Positions 1 through 6,574 are shown, counted from the first letter of the stretch. The stretch: 9,182 nucleotides of DNA from Helicobacteraceae bacterium (GCA_030613795.1 JAUWLG010000038.1:1-9182); one strand, 5' to 3'. Numbers and translations: made by a program. Notes: a model not told the origin generated them from the letters alone.

Positions 1-85
1 TAACAAAACCGAATGTCACGATATCTTTACTGAAACCTGGGTAGATAACAGTAGATAAGGCTGATTTTACGTTTTCTTCAGTCAT
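1..85 (-). CDS. mrp: Mrp/ApbC family Fe-S carrier ATPase, N-terminal fragment
   Basis: Only the first 28 codons are in the window; the gene continues past the left edge. The visible peptide begins MTEENVKSALSTVIYPGF and continues SKDIVTFGFV. This is the start of the MIP18/DUF59-like domain that precedes the P-loop ATPase in Mrp/NBP35 proteins; the 'V-Y-P-G-F...DIV..G' pattern is typical. The ATPase domain and the CxxC cluster ligands are not visible. Family members bind a [4Fe-4S] cluster in the cytoplasm and hand it to apo-enzymes. The ATG at 85 has a strong AGGAG Shine-Dalgarno 5 nt upstream. The gene follows thiC on the same strand with a 100-bp gap that carries its own likely promoter. 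In C. jejuni mrp also lies divergent to ispDF. The family call is fairly sure despite the short fragment. Confidence 0.78.
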   Translation of the reverse strand, partial: MTEENVKSALSTVIYPGFSKDIVTFGFV

Positions 86-128
86 AAATTCTCCTATAGA
101 TTTTTTATTATTAGCACTTTAGCGAAAT

Positions 129-157
129 ATAATAAGACAAATATTGTCTTATATCAA
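129..157 (-). promoter_or_regulatory. Sigma70-like promoter of mrp with an embedded operator-like dyad
   Basis: Read on the minus strand, TTGATA (157-152) and TATTAT (134-129) are separated by exactly 17 bp, a near-consensus -35/-10 pair. Transcription would start near 122, leaving a leader of about 35 nt before the mrp ATG. The spacer is almost filled by a perfect inverted repeat (132-152). Hexamers and spacing are read directly; promoter activity is inferred. It would let mrp be transcribed apart from thiC. Confidence 0.55.
132..152. repeat. Perfect 9-3-9 inverted repeat between -35 and -10 of mrp
   Basis: The arms ATAAGACAA (132-140) and TTGTCTTAT (144-152) are exact reverse complements around a 3-nt centre. 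The dyad overlaps the last bases of both promoter hexamers, as expected of an operator. It lies 34 nt beyond the thiC stop but has no T-run after it on the minus strand, so it is a poor intrinsic terminator. I do not recognise the site as a Fur, PerR, NikR or FNR box. Confidence 0.6.
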
Positions 158-185
158 TTTGTGAATGTATTAAGCTCGCTTTTAC

Positions 186-1606
<1,421 letters not shown>

Positions 1607-1732
1607 ATTTACCATCAAATAATAATCGTAATATAGTCCGCAAGACTGAAAAAGCCTTACCTCTCTAAAAGTAAGTCAAAAAGTTTCAACTCAACTTAAT
1701 ATTTAGAATCGTTTTTTGGACATTTTGCGATG

Positions 1733-1744
1733 ACATTATAATGT
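1733..1744. promoter_or_regulatory. Palindromic -10 element, possible bidirectional promoter
   Basis: ACATTATAATGT is a perfect 12-bp palindrome that contains TATAAT on both strands (1737-1742 plus, 1740-1735 minus). It lies about midway between thiC and ispDF. On the plus strand a T-rich tract and TTGGAC (1716-1721) precede it with a 15-bp spacer. On the minus strand no clear -35 is seen, which is common in Campylobacterota promoters. It could start leaders of roughly 140-170 nt in both directions. Activity is inferred. Confidence 0.4.
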
Positions 1745-1808
1745 AGGACTCCTCTATATAAGATATATCACTCTCAAGCTCTTTTCGTCTCTTGAATGAG
1801 TTACAAAT

Positions 1809-1815
1809 TGTTACT
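1809..1815 (+). promoter_or_regulatory. HP1021-box match (TGTTACT)
   Basis: TGTTACT fits the TGTT[A/T]C[A/T] consensus that I recall for the H. pylori HP1021 regulator. It is the most upstream of a cluster before ispDF and the HP1021-like gene. A 7-mer is weak evidence alone; the clustering supports it. Confidence 0.4.
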
Positions 1816-1821
1816 AATTTC

Positions 1822-1828
1822 AGAAACA
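1822..1828 (-). promoter_or_regulatory. HP1021-box match (TGTTTCT on minus strand)
   Basis: The plus strand reads AGAAACA, so the minus strand reads TGTTTCT, an exact fit to the remembered HP1021 consensus. It lies 6 bp from the box at 1809-1815 in opposite orientation and about 27 bp upstream of the ispDF -10. Confidence 0.4.
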
Positions 1829-1838
1829 CAAGATAAAA

Positions 1839-1848
1839 GAAAGCTTTC
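1839..1848. repeat. 10-bp palindrome just upstream of the ispDF -10
   Basis: GAAAGCTTTC is a perfect palindrome ending 6 bp before the TATAAT at 1855. It sits where a -35 contact or an operator half-site would lie. It may be chance in AT-rich sequence. Confidence 0.3.
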
Positions 1849-1850
1849 GA

Positions 1851-1860
1851 TGTGTATAAT
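1851..1860 (+). promoter_or_regulatory. Probable ispDF operon promoter (-10 TATAAT)
   Basis: TGTGTATAAT carries a consensus TATAAT at 1855-1860 preceded by a TG-rich extension. Transcription would start near 1867, giving a leader of about 26 nt to the TTG start. No clear -35 hexamer is seen, as is usual for Campylobacterota housekeeping promoters. This is the closest good -10 to the operon. Confidence 0.55.
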
Positions 1861-1876
1861 TTCGTAACAGTTTTAA

Positions 1877-1883
1877 AGAAACA
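1877..1883 (-). promoter_or_regulatory. HP1021-box match overlapping the ispDF leader
   Basis: The plus strand reads AGAAACA, i.e. TGTTTCT on the minus strand, an exact fit to the remembered consensus. It touches the Shine-Dalgarno sequence and lies just downstream of the predicted transcription start. A one-mismatch copy (TGTTACG on minus) sits at 1864-1870 over the start site. Both positions would suit repression. Confidence 0.42.
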
Positions 1884-1887
1884 GGAG
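1883..1887 (+). promoter_or_regulatory. Shine-Dalgarno that sets the ispDF start
   Basis: AGGAG at 1883-1887 overlaps the in-frame GTG at 1887, so that GTG cannot use it. It lies 5 nt before the in-frame TTG at 1893, the better start. Confidence 0.65.
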
Positions 1888-1892
1888 TGTTT

Positions 1893-3014
1893 TTGTCCGA
1901 TATAACGCTAATCTTACTAGCCGCTGGGAACTCTAGCCGCTTCGGACTGCCTGTAAAAAAGCAGTGGCTGCGCATAGACCATGAACCATTGTGGCAATTT
2001 GTAGCAGATCAGTTTGACTCTACTGCGTTATTTAGTAACATCATCATCACCTCTCATAAAGAAGAAGTTCCTTTTATGGAAGGCTTCTGTGACTATACGA
2101 TCGTTGAAGGTGGTGACACACGTCAACAATCCCTTCAAAATGCACTAGCCAATGTCACAACTCCTTATGTGTTGGTAAGTGACATCGCTCGTGCATGTAT
2201 CGATGAGAAGTTGATACAGACACTAATTGATGCTAAAGAACTTGCTGATGTAGTTGTACCGACACTCAATGTCAATGACACCATAGTGTATGAGAACAAC
2301 ACCATTGACCGCGACAAGGTCAAACGCATTCAAACACCACAACTTTCAAAGACAGACACTCTTAAAAAAGCCCTTCGAACAGACAAAGAGTTTACTGATG
2401 AAAGCTCTGCTATTGTGGCTGATGGCGGAACACGTCACTTCATCGATGGTTCAGAAGATGCACACAAAATCACCTATATCCAAGACCTGACAAAACTCCC
2501 TTGTATTAAAGCGCCATCAAATGCAACCCTTGTTGGAAACGGCTTTGACGTTCATGCCTTTGAAGAGGGTCGTGAGATGGTACTTGGCGGGGTTAAGATC
2601 GATGTTGATTACGGTTTTAAAGCCCATAGTGACGGCGACGTTGCTATTCATGCACTCATTGATGCACTTTTAGGTGCTGCTGGACTTGGCGACATCGGTA
2701 TGCTCTTTCCGGACAATGACAACAGCTACAAAAACATTGACTCAAAAGAGCTTCTTCGTACCACTGTCTTACGACTACACCAATTCGGTCTGGTTGTTCT
2801 CAACGCTGATATCACTATTGCAGCTGAGGCACCACGACTCAGTAACTACAAGTCACAAATGCGAAGTACACTGGCACAGCTTTTACACATTCCTGCTTCA
2901 CGTATGAATGTCAAAGCAACAACTACAGAAAAACTAGGCTTTATCGGCCGTAAAGAAGGAGTTGGCGTTATGGCAACTGCGACATTAAACTACTATGATT
3001 GGACACAGAAATAA
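1893..3014 (+). CDS. ispDF: Bifunctional IspD-IspF enzyme of the MEP isoprenoid pathway
   Basis: Carries two non-consecutive MEP-pathway steps: cytidylyl transfer to MEP (IspD) and cyclisation to MEcPP (IspF). Counting from the TTG start (373 residues), the IspD domain spans about 1-205. It has the CTP loop LLAAGNSSRFG, the lysine pair in KKQW, VSDIARACI in place of the usual H-D-x-A-R-P region, and IQTPQ. The IspF domain spans about 215-373 with GNGFDVHAF (metal ligands D219 and H221), HSDGDVAIH (H253), DIGMLFPDND and the C-terminal TTTEKLGFIGR. The fusion is usual in Campylobacterota. The start is TTG at 1893 because the Shine-Dalgarno overlaps the upstream GTG. Its stop codon abuts the regulator's ATG with no gap, so the two are surely co-transcribed. 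Identity is firm. Confidence 0.95.
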   Translation: MSDITLILLAAGNSSRFGLPVKKQWLRIDHEPLWQFVADQFDSTALFSNIIITSHKEEVPFMEGFCDYTIVEGGDTRQQSLQNALANVTTPYVLVSDIARACIDEKLIQTLIDAKELADVVVPTLNVNDTIVYENNTIDRDKVKRIQTPQLSKTDTLKKALRTDKEFTDESSAIVADGGTRHFIDGSEDAHKITYIQDLTKLPCIKAPSNATLVGNGFDVHAFEEGREMVLGGVKIDVDYGFKAHSDGDVAIHALIDALLGAAGLGDIGMLFPDNDNSYKNIDSKELLRTTVLRLHQFGLVVLNADITIAAEAPRLSNYKSQMRSTLAQLLHIPASRMNVKATTTEKLGFIGRKEGVGVMATATLNYYDWTQK

Positions 3015-3905
3015 ATGCGTATATTAATTATTGAAAATGAGATCTATTTAGCACAGAGTATCGCTGCAAAACTTGGCGAACTAGGTCACTCTTGTGATAT
3101 GAGCTCTTCAACACAAGACGCTCTTAAACGCATCCCTTACGATGTTATTCTTCTTTCAACGAACATCAATGACCAGGACATCTACCCTGTTATCGAGGCC
3201 TATAAAGATGCGGTTGTTATCTTGATGGTCTCATACATCTCTAATGACACTGTCTCTAAGCCACTGAGCGCGGGTGCAAAAGATTACATCCTAAAACCGT
3301 TTATGATCGAAGAGCTTATTCGTAAGATCGAACATTTTCAGGACTACGAGCGTCTTAAACGTCAAAATTCAACGTATCAGCGTTATTTGAAACATGTTTT
3401 CAACGGTATCAACATCGATGAAAACCTTGAAGAGATCGAAGTGCCGATCTTCATCTCCAGCAACTTTCAAAAATACACAGACGCTTTCGCATTCTCTTAT
3501 GCAGAGATACATGGCAAGACTCTTCACTTTGTCTCATTGGCAAACAACGACGCCTTTAGTGAGATCGAAAAACTTTCAGCAAGTACACTGATCTATGCTA
3601 ACGATTTTCAAGCTATCAAAAAAGGAGATAAAAAAGCCTTTTTTGAGTTGATCGAAGGACGTGAGGCAATTGTCTCAAGTACGGACAGCATCGATGAAGA
3701 GATGGATTACACTGTTGTTGAGATAAAAAGTGACAACAACGTCTTTGAACAGGGTGACATCCTGCCTATCGAAGACTATGTCAAATATATTGTGTTAAAT
3801 TATCAACACAAGTTTCCAGACACTGAGCTATCTAAAAAGTTAGGTATCTCTCGTAAAAGTCTCTGGGAGAAAAGAAAAAAGTATGGCATCATCAAGAAAA
3901 AATAA
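3015..3905 (+). CDS. HP1021-type atypical orphan response regulator
   Basis: A 296-residue cytoplasmic DNA-binding regulator. Residues 1-110 form a receiver-like domain (MRILIIENEI; KDYILKPF with K94 conserved). The phospho-acceptor Asp is replaced by Ser48 (DVILLSTNIND) and the acidic pair reads E-N-E, so ordinary phosphorylation is unlikely. Residues 252-296 form a Fis-type helix-turn-helix (LSKKLGISRKSLWEKRKKYG). Length, degenerate receiver, C-terminal domain and position after ispDF match H. pylori HP1021 (beside HP1020, ispDF) and C. jejuni Cj1608. From memory of the literature, HP1021 binds oriC and many promoters and responds to redox state. This protein has a single cysteine (C27), so a multi-cysteine switch is not conserved. 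Its ATG abuts the ispDF stop, and its 3' end overlaps the next gene by 23 nt. HP1021-box matches lie upstream of the operon. Confidence 0.88.
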   Translation: MRILIIENEIYLAQSIAAKLGELGHSCDMSSSTQDALKRIPYDVILLSTNINDQDIYPVIEAYKDAVVILMVSYISNDTVSKPLSAGAKDYILKPFMIEELIRKIEHFQDYERLKRQNSTYQRYLKHVFNGINIDENLEEIEVPIFISSNFQKYTDAFAFSYAEIHGKTLHFVSLANNDAFSEIEKLSASTLIYANDFQAIKKGDKKAFFELIEGREAIVSSTDSIDEEMDYTVVEIKSDNNVFEQGDILPIEDYVKYIVLNYQHKFPDTELSKKLGISRKSLWEKRKKYGIIKKK

Positions 3906-5073
3906 CACCCTCTACGTCGACCAAGAGGCGCTCTCTGCCCTAGCTCTTGTTAAATCTGGGCTTCTCTATCCTGTCACCTCTCTTATGAATAAAAAGCAGA
4001 CCTTAGAGGTCTTACAGACAGGCACCTACAACCAAAAGATTTTTCCCTTTCCCCTTATCTTAGCACCAAGCGGAAAGATCAATCAAGAGGTCTTAGCTGC
4101 GGCTAAAGAGGGAGACAAACTCACCCTTGTCACTGACGACAAAGTAGTCGGTCACCTTATCGTTGAAGAGGTCTTCGAGATCAACCCTAAAGAGCGCGTT
4201 CGCCAGATCTACGGAACAGACAACCTTGAACACCCCGGTGTAAAATCAACCTATCAACGTTTAGGAAAGATCGCTGTCAGTGGTGAGTTCGAGATCAATC
4301 TCGACTCTATAATGGAGCGAAAAAAAGAGATCGAGACCGCTAAACAACGTGTAGGAGCGCAGCATGTCACAGCAATTATGATGGGGGCCAATCCTCTTCA
4401 CCGTGCGCATGAACGCCTTATCCGTCAAGCACTGGACAAAACAGATCTTATTGTCATCTTTCTACTCAAACCGTTTAACAGCTCTGATCTACAGTATGAT
4501 CTTCGTTACGAGACCCTTAACTATTTTGTACAGAACTTTTTACCAACCAGCCGTGTTGTTGTTGTACCTTTAGAAAACAGCTACATCTTCGCGGGTTATA
4601 ATGAGATCATTATCGACGCTATTGTTGCTAAAAACTTTGGTTGTAACCGCCTGACTATCGGCCAGAATCATGCTGGTGTAGGAATGTACTATGAGCGTAA
4701 CACCAACAAATCCATCATTGACAGATTAACAACTCTTGATATCGAAGTAGACATCGCATCAGAGTATGTCTACTGCAATGAGTGTACGACCTTAGTCAGT
4801 ACCAAGACCTGCCCACATGGTCAGCATCATCACATCTCATATCACTCTGACTCTATCTTAGAACTTATTAAACTGGGACTTCTGCCACCGGCAGTATTGA
4901 TGCGTAAAGAGATCGCGGCTATCATCTTGTCACATCTCTTTCCGGATCGTTTTAAAAACCTTGAGAAGCTCTACTATGACATCATGCCGGTTACCGGTCT
5001 GCTTGAAGAGCATACCGAAAAAGATTTTTATAAAGAGTTGATGAAACTCTACCAGACAACGTCTTTGACATAG
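3883..5073 (+). CDS. Divergent ATP-sulfurylase (Sat)-like nucleotidyltransferase
   Basis: 396 residues with the overall ATP sulfurylase plan. A PUA-like N-terminal region (about 1-155) is followed by a nucleotidyltransferase domain with the ATP-binding HxxH (NPLHRAHE, H173 and H176) and GQNHAGVGMYY at 260-270. A Cys/His cluster follows (C298, C301, C310 with H312/H315), resembling the zinc site of bacterial Sat. The end is the family-like PPAVLMRKEI. Residues that bind sulfate in true Sat are changed: the QxRNP arginine is Ala169 and the GRDxAG arginine is Gln261; the AGPREA region reads AGYNEI. Adenylyl transfer to sulfate is therefore doubtful and the substrate may differ. The start lies inside the regulator gene in another frame; a GGAG 13 nt upstream is distant, so translational coupling is likely. 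C. jejuni Cj1609 holds the same place and carries the sat annotation. Family sure, activity not. Confidence 0.85.
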   Translation: MASSRKNNTLYVDQEALSALALVKSGLLYPVTSLMNKKQTLEVLQTGTYNQKIFPFPLILAPSGKINQEVLAAAKEGDKLTLVTDDKVVGHLIVEEVFEINPKERVRQIYGTDNLEHPGVKSTYQRLGKIAVSGEFEINLDSIMERKKEIETAKQRVGAQHVTAIMMGANPLHRAHERLIRQALDKTDLIVIFLLKPFNSSDLQYDLRYETLNYFVQNFLPTSRVVVVPLENSYIFAGYNEIIIDAIVAKNFGCNRLTIGQNHAGVGMYYERNTNKSIIDRLTTLDIEVDIASEYVYCNECTTLVSTKTCPHGQHHHISYHSDSILELIKLGLLPPAVLMRKEIAAIILSHLFPDRFKNLEKLYYDIMPVTGLLEEHTEKDFYKELMKLYQTTSLT

Positions 5074-5122
5074 TGAAGAGCAAAGAGATTGTATAAACAA
5101 TCTCACCTTATCTCACTTCACT
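5072..5122 (+). terminator. Nested hairpin between sat-like gene and pgpA
   Basis: An inner perfect 8-bp stem, GAGATTGT (5085-5092) with ACAATCTC (5097-5104), has a 4-nt loop. An outer 7-bp stem, AGTGAAG (5072-5078) with CTTCACT (5116-5122), encloses it and begins in the sat-like stop codon. No T-run follows, so it is at best a partial terminator or an RNA-processing site that tunes pgpA expression. Confidence 0.4.
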
Positions 5123-5146
5123 CTTTACCAAATAAGGATTATTTAA

Positions 5147-5659
5147 ATGAATTGGTTTTTTTTAACAGTAGGTTATAGTGGTCTTGCACCAAAAGCACCA
5201 GGTACTGTCGGGACAATTGTATCACTGCCATTAGGGGTATTGATCTTAGCTTACTTTGGTCCAGAGACTCTATTTTTAGCGGCTATGCTCTTAACACTAG
5301 CAGGTGTTAAGGCCGTTAACAAATACCAGGAGACTTCCAATACTCATGATGATGGTCGTATAGTTATTGATGAGTTAGTGGGTATGTGGCTGGCACTTTC
5401 TATTGCACCTGGCATCTTTACTCCGTTAAATGAACTGCTTGTTATTGAAAATGGTATGCTTATCCAAATCGTGCTGAGTTTTGTACTGTTCCGCTATTTT
5501 GACATCAAAAAGCCCTCTATCATCGGGCGTATCGACAGAGAAGCACCGGGTGGCTATGGCGTGATGTTTGATGATGTCTTAGCTGGAATTGCTGCTGGAA
5601 TTGTTACTGCGATCATTTGGCAAGGGGTCTTGATGTCAGGACTAATTGATTACCTGTAA
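5147..5659 (+). CDS. pgpA: Phosphatidylglycerophosphatase A
   Basis: Removes phosphate from phosphatidylglycerophosphate to give phosphatidylglycerol, in the inner membrane. The 170-residue product has the family motifs in order: GLAPKAPGTVGT (12-23), IVIDELVGMW (72-81), FRYFDIKKPSIIGRID (115-130) and GGYGVMFDDVLAG (135-147). The acidic residues in the IDE and DD motifs are the usual metal ligands. About four hydrophobic segments are visible (roughly 24-37, 41-54, 76-90 and 104-117), and the C-terminal part at 144-165 may add another. AAGGA lies 8 nt before the ATG. It is the last gene of the plus-strand group and follows a 73-nt gap with a hairpin. C. jejuni has the same order (Cj1610). Its stop is only 3 nt from the stop of the convergent tautomerase gene, and no terminator lies between. 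Confidence 0.93.
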   Translation: MNWFFLTVGYSGLAPKAPGTVGTIVSLPLGVLILAYFGPETLFLAAMLLTLAGVKAVNKYQETSNTHDDGRIVIDELVGMWLALSIAPGIFTPLNELLVIENGMLIQIVLSFVLFRYFDIKKPSIIGRIDREAPGGYGVMFDDVLAGIAAGIVTAIIWQGVLMSGLIDYL

Positions 5660-5662
5660 AAA

Positions 5663-6052
5663 TCAGACCTCTACCTTATAGTTCAACACAATCTCATCAC
5701 CTGTCATCCCTCTAAATCCCCAGTTAGATGCTGGGCTCTCAATAATACAGATCTCAATATCATCTTTGTCTATCTGTAGATCCTCTTCTATCTTTTGAAA
5801 CAGTGATTTGATAAGACTTTTTTTGGTCTCTACTGTTCGGCCTTCCATCATCATTATCTCTATAATAGTGTAGCGATCGCTTTTGTCATCAGGAAAGATC
5901 ATATACTCTTCGTCAAACGTGATAAATCGATGGAACCTTTTCTCCTTTGGAAAAGAGAGTGTCTCAACAATACATTGATGTATTGTCTTGGAGAGTTCAC
6001 TTTTAACACTGCTAAGATGTTTTTTTAATCCATATATTTTTATTTGCGCCAT
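5663..6052 (-). CDS. Tautomerase_2-type family protein lacking Pro1
   Basis: 129 residues with the pattern of the tautomerase family related to malonate semialdehyde decarboxylase. An N-terminal beta strand (MAQIKIYG) and a helix are followed by KRFHRFITFDEE (38-49), the core DRYTIIEIMMMEGRTVETKKSL (59-80), and ASNWGFRGMTGDEI (108-121). The catalytic proline that normally follows the initiator Met is absent; residue 2 is Ala. Proline-based tautomerase chemistry is therefore not expected, and the substrate is unknown. AAGGAT lies 7 nt before the ATG and supports the start. A consensus TATAAT upstream suggests its own promoter. The gene is convergent with pgpA, and I see no functional link to its neighbours. 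The fold assignment is by recognised motifs; a function is not claimed. Confidence 0.78.
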   Translation of the reverse strand: MAQIKIYGLKKHLSSVKSELSKTIHQCIVETLSFPKEKRFHRFITFDEEYMIFPDDKSDRYTIIEIMMMEGRTVETKKSLIKSLFQKIEEDLQIDKDDIEICIIESPASNWGFRGMTGDEIVLNYKVEV

Positions 6053-6077
6053 GTGAATTATCCTTGGAAGTAAAAGA

Positions 6078-6153
6078 AGGTACTGCTATAACTAAATAGT
6101 AAGTAGTAAGATATAAAATTATAGTGGAAGAGTGTCGTGAAAGAGGTACTGCT
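6078..6153. repeat. 10-bp direct repeat flanking the tautomerase promoter
   Basis: AGGTACTGCT occurs at 6078-6087 and 6144-6153 in the same orientation, 66 bp apart start to start, both preceded by purine-rich AAAG/GA sequence. On the transcribed strand one copy falls near -35 and the other in the leader of the tautomerase gene. It could be a pair of operator sites; chance is not excluded. Confidence 0.4.
6118..6123 (-). promoter_or_regulatory. Probable -10 of the tautomerase-family gene
   Basis: The minus strand reads CACTATAATTTTAT, with TATAAT at 6123-6118. Transcription would start near 6111, giving a leader of about 60 nt. No convincing -35 hexamer is seen at 17 bp. Confidence 0.45.
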
Positions 6154-6165
6154 TGTTAAATGTTA

Positions 6166-6193
6166 GAAACTCACGACTTAGAGCGTGAGTTTC
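6166..6193 (-). terminator. 10-bp stem over the stop codon of the 84-residue gene
   Basis: GAAACTCACG (6166-6175) pairs perfectly with CGTGAGTTTC (6184-6193) around an 8-nt loop that contains the TAA stop. On the minus strand no continuous T-run follows, so termination is plausible but not canonical. It separates the gene from the tautomerase promoter. Confidence 0.45.
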
Positions 6194-6432
6194 CAGAAGT
6201 CGTTTAGTTCTGCACGTAGGCGGTCAAGTACCTGCTCACGTGTTTCTGTGTTGTCAAAGGCCAGCATTTTTGCCAACTCTGATGCGCTAAGGCGCTCAGA
6301 GTAGTGCTTCTCTACATACTTCATCGCTTTAGCATTCAGCTTTTTAGCGATAGAAAGTGATAGCTCTTTGTCAAAAGCAATAGTGTCCGGGTGTTCGTTG
6401 TTGATTAATACTAAATATCCAATAGGTCTCAT
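6178..6432 (-). CDS. Small conserved-looking hypothetical protein (84 aa)
   Basis: I do not recognise this protein. It has no signal peptide, membrane segment or cysteine. A short hydrophobic N-terminal strand (MRPIGYLVLI) is followed by an acidic stretch, then a mostly helical charged region (about 22-80) with LSASELAKMLAFDNTETREQV, which could form a small helical bundle or a helix-turn-helix-like unit. The codon use resembles its neighbours and the frame is uninterrupted. No Shine-Dalgarno precedes the ATG at 6432. Instead an extended -10 ends 7 nt before it, and an in-frame TAG lies upstream with no other usual start codon between, so the message is probably leaderless. A hairpin covers its stop codon. 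It stands alone between the terminator of the right-hand operon and the tautomerase gene. Reality of the gene is likely; function unknown. Confidence 0.65.
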   Translation of the reverse strand: MRPIGYLVLINNEHPDTIAFDKELSLSIAKKLNAKAMKYVEKHYSERLSASELAKMLAFDNTETREQVLDRLRAELNDFWKLTL

Positions 6433-6439
6433 AAGCGTA

Positions 6440-6448
6440 ATTTTAGCA
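6440..6448 (-). promoter_or_regulatory. Extended -10 promoter giving a leaderless message
   Basis: The minus strand reads TGCTAAAAT (6448-6440), an extended -10 preceded by a run of eight T, typical of Campylobacterota promoters. Seven bases separate it from the ATG at 6432, so transcription should start at or within a base or two of the A. Confidence 0.5.
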
Positions 6449-6520
6449 AAAAAAAGTCTGTTTGGCTAGGGTAAAGGGGAATTTGTGCTATTTTTTGTTA
6501 ATGCGTGCGGAGATACATCC

Positions 6521-6559
6521 AAAAGGTGGTAGTTTTAAAGTAAAACTACACTTCACCTT
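6521..6559 (-). terminator. Intrinsic terminator of the torD-polyferredoxin operon
   Basis: On the minus strand AAGGTG and GTAGTTTTA, then a 3-nt loop, pair with TAAAACTAC and CACCTT. A 4-nt bulge (6550-6553) sits in one arm. A short run TTTT (6524-6521) lies at the 3' base of the stem. It lies 16 nt past the stop of the last gene of the operon, where a terminator is expected. Confidence 0.65.
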
Positions 6560-6574
6560 ATAGATAATATAAAT

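Noticed and set aside
132..152. Dyad after thiC as an intrinsic terminator
   Set aside because: AT-rich stem with no T-run on the minus strand, and it coincides with a -35/-10 pair; an operator reading is better.
1776..1800. Possible CTCAAG...CTTGA hairpin between thiC and ispDF
   Set aside because: Only about 5 bp with a large loop and one mismatch; no better than chance in this region.
1887..1892. GTG at 1887 as ispDF start
   Set aside because: It overlaps the only Shine-Dalgarno sequence; the TTG at 1893 has correct 5-nt spacing.
2674..2907. Second-frame open stretch inside the IspF domain
   Set aside because: Lies wholly within the conserved IspF coding sequence; codon pattern follows the main frame.
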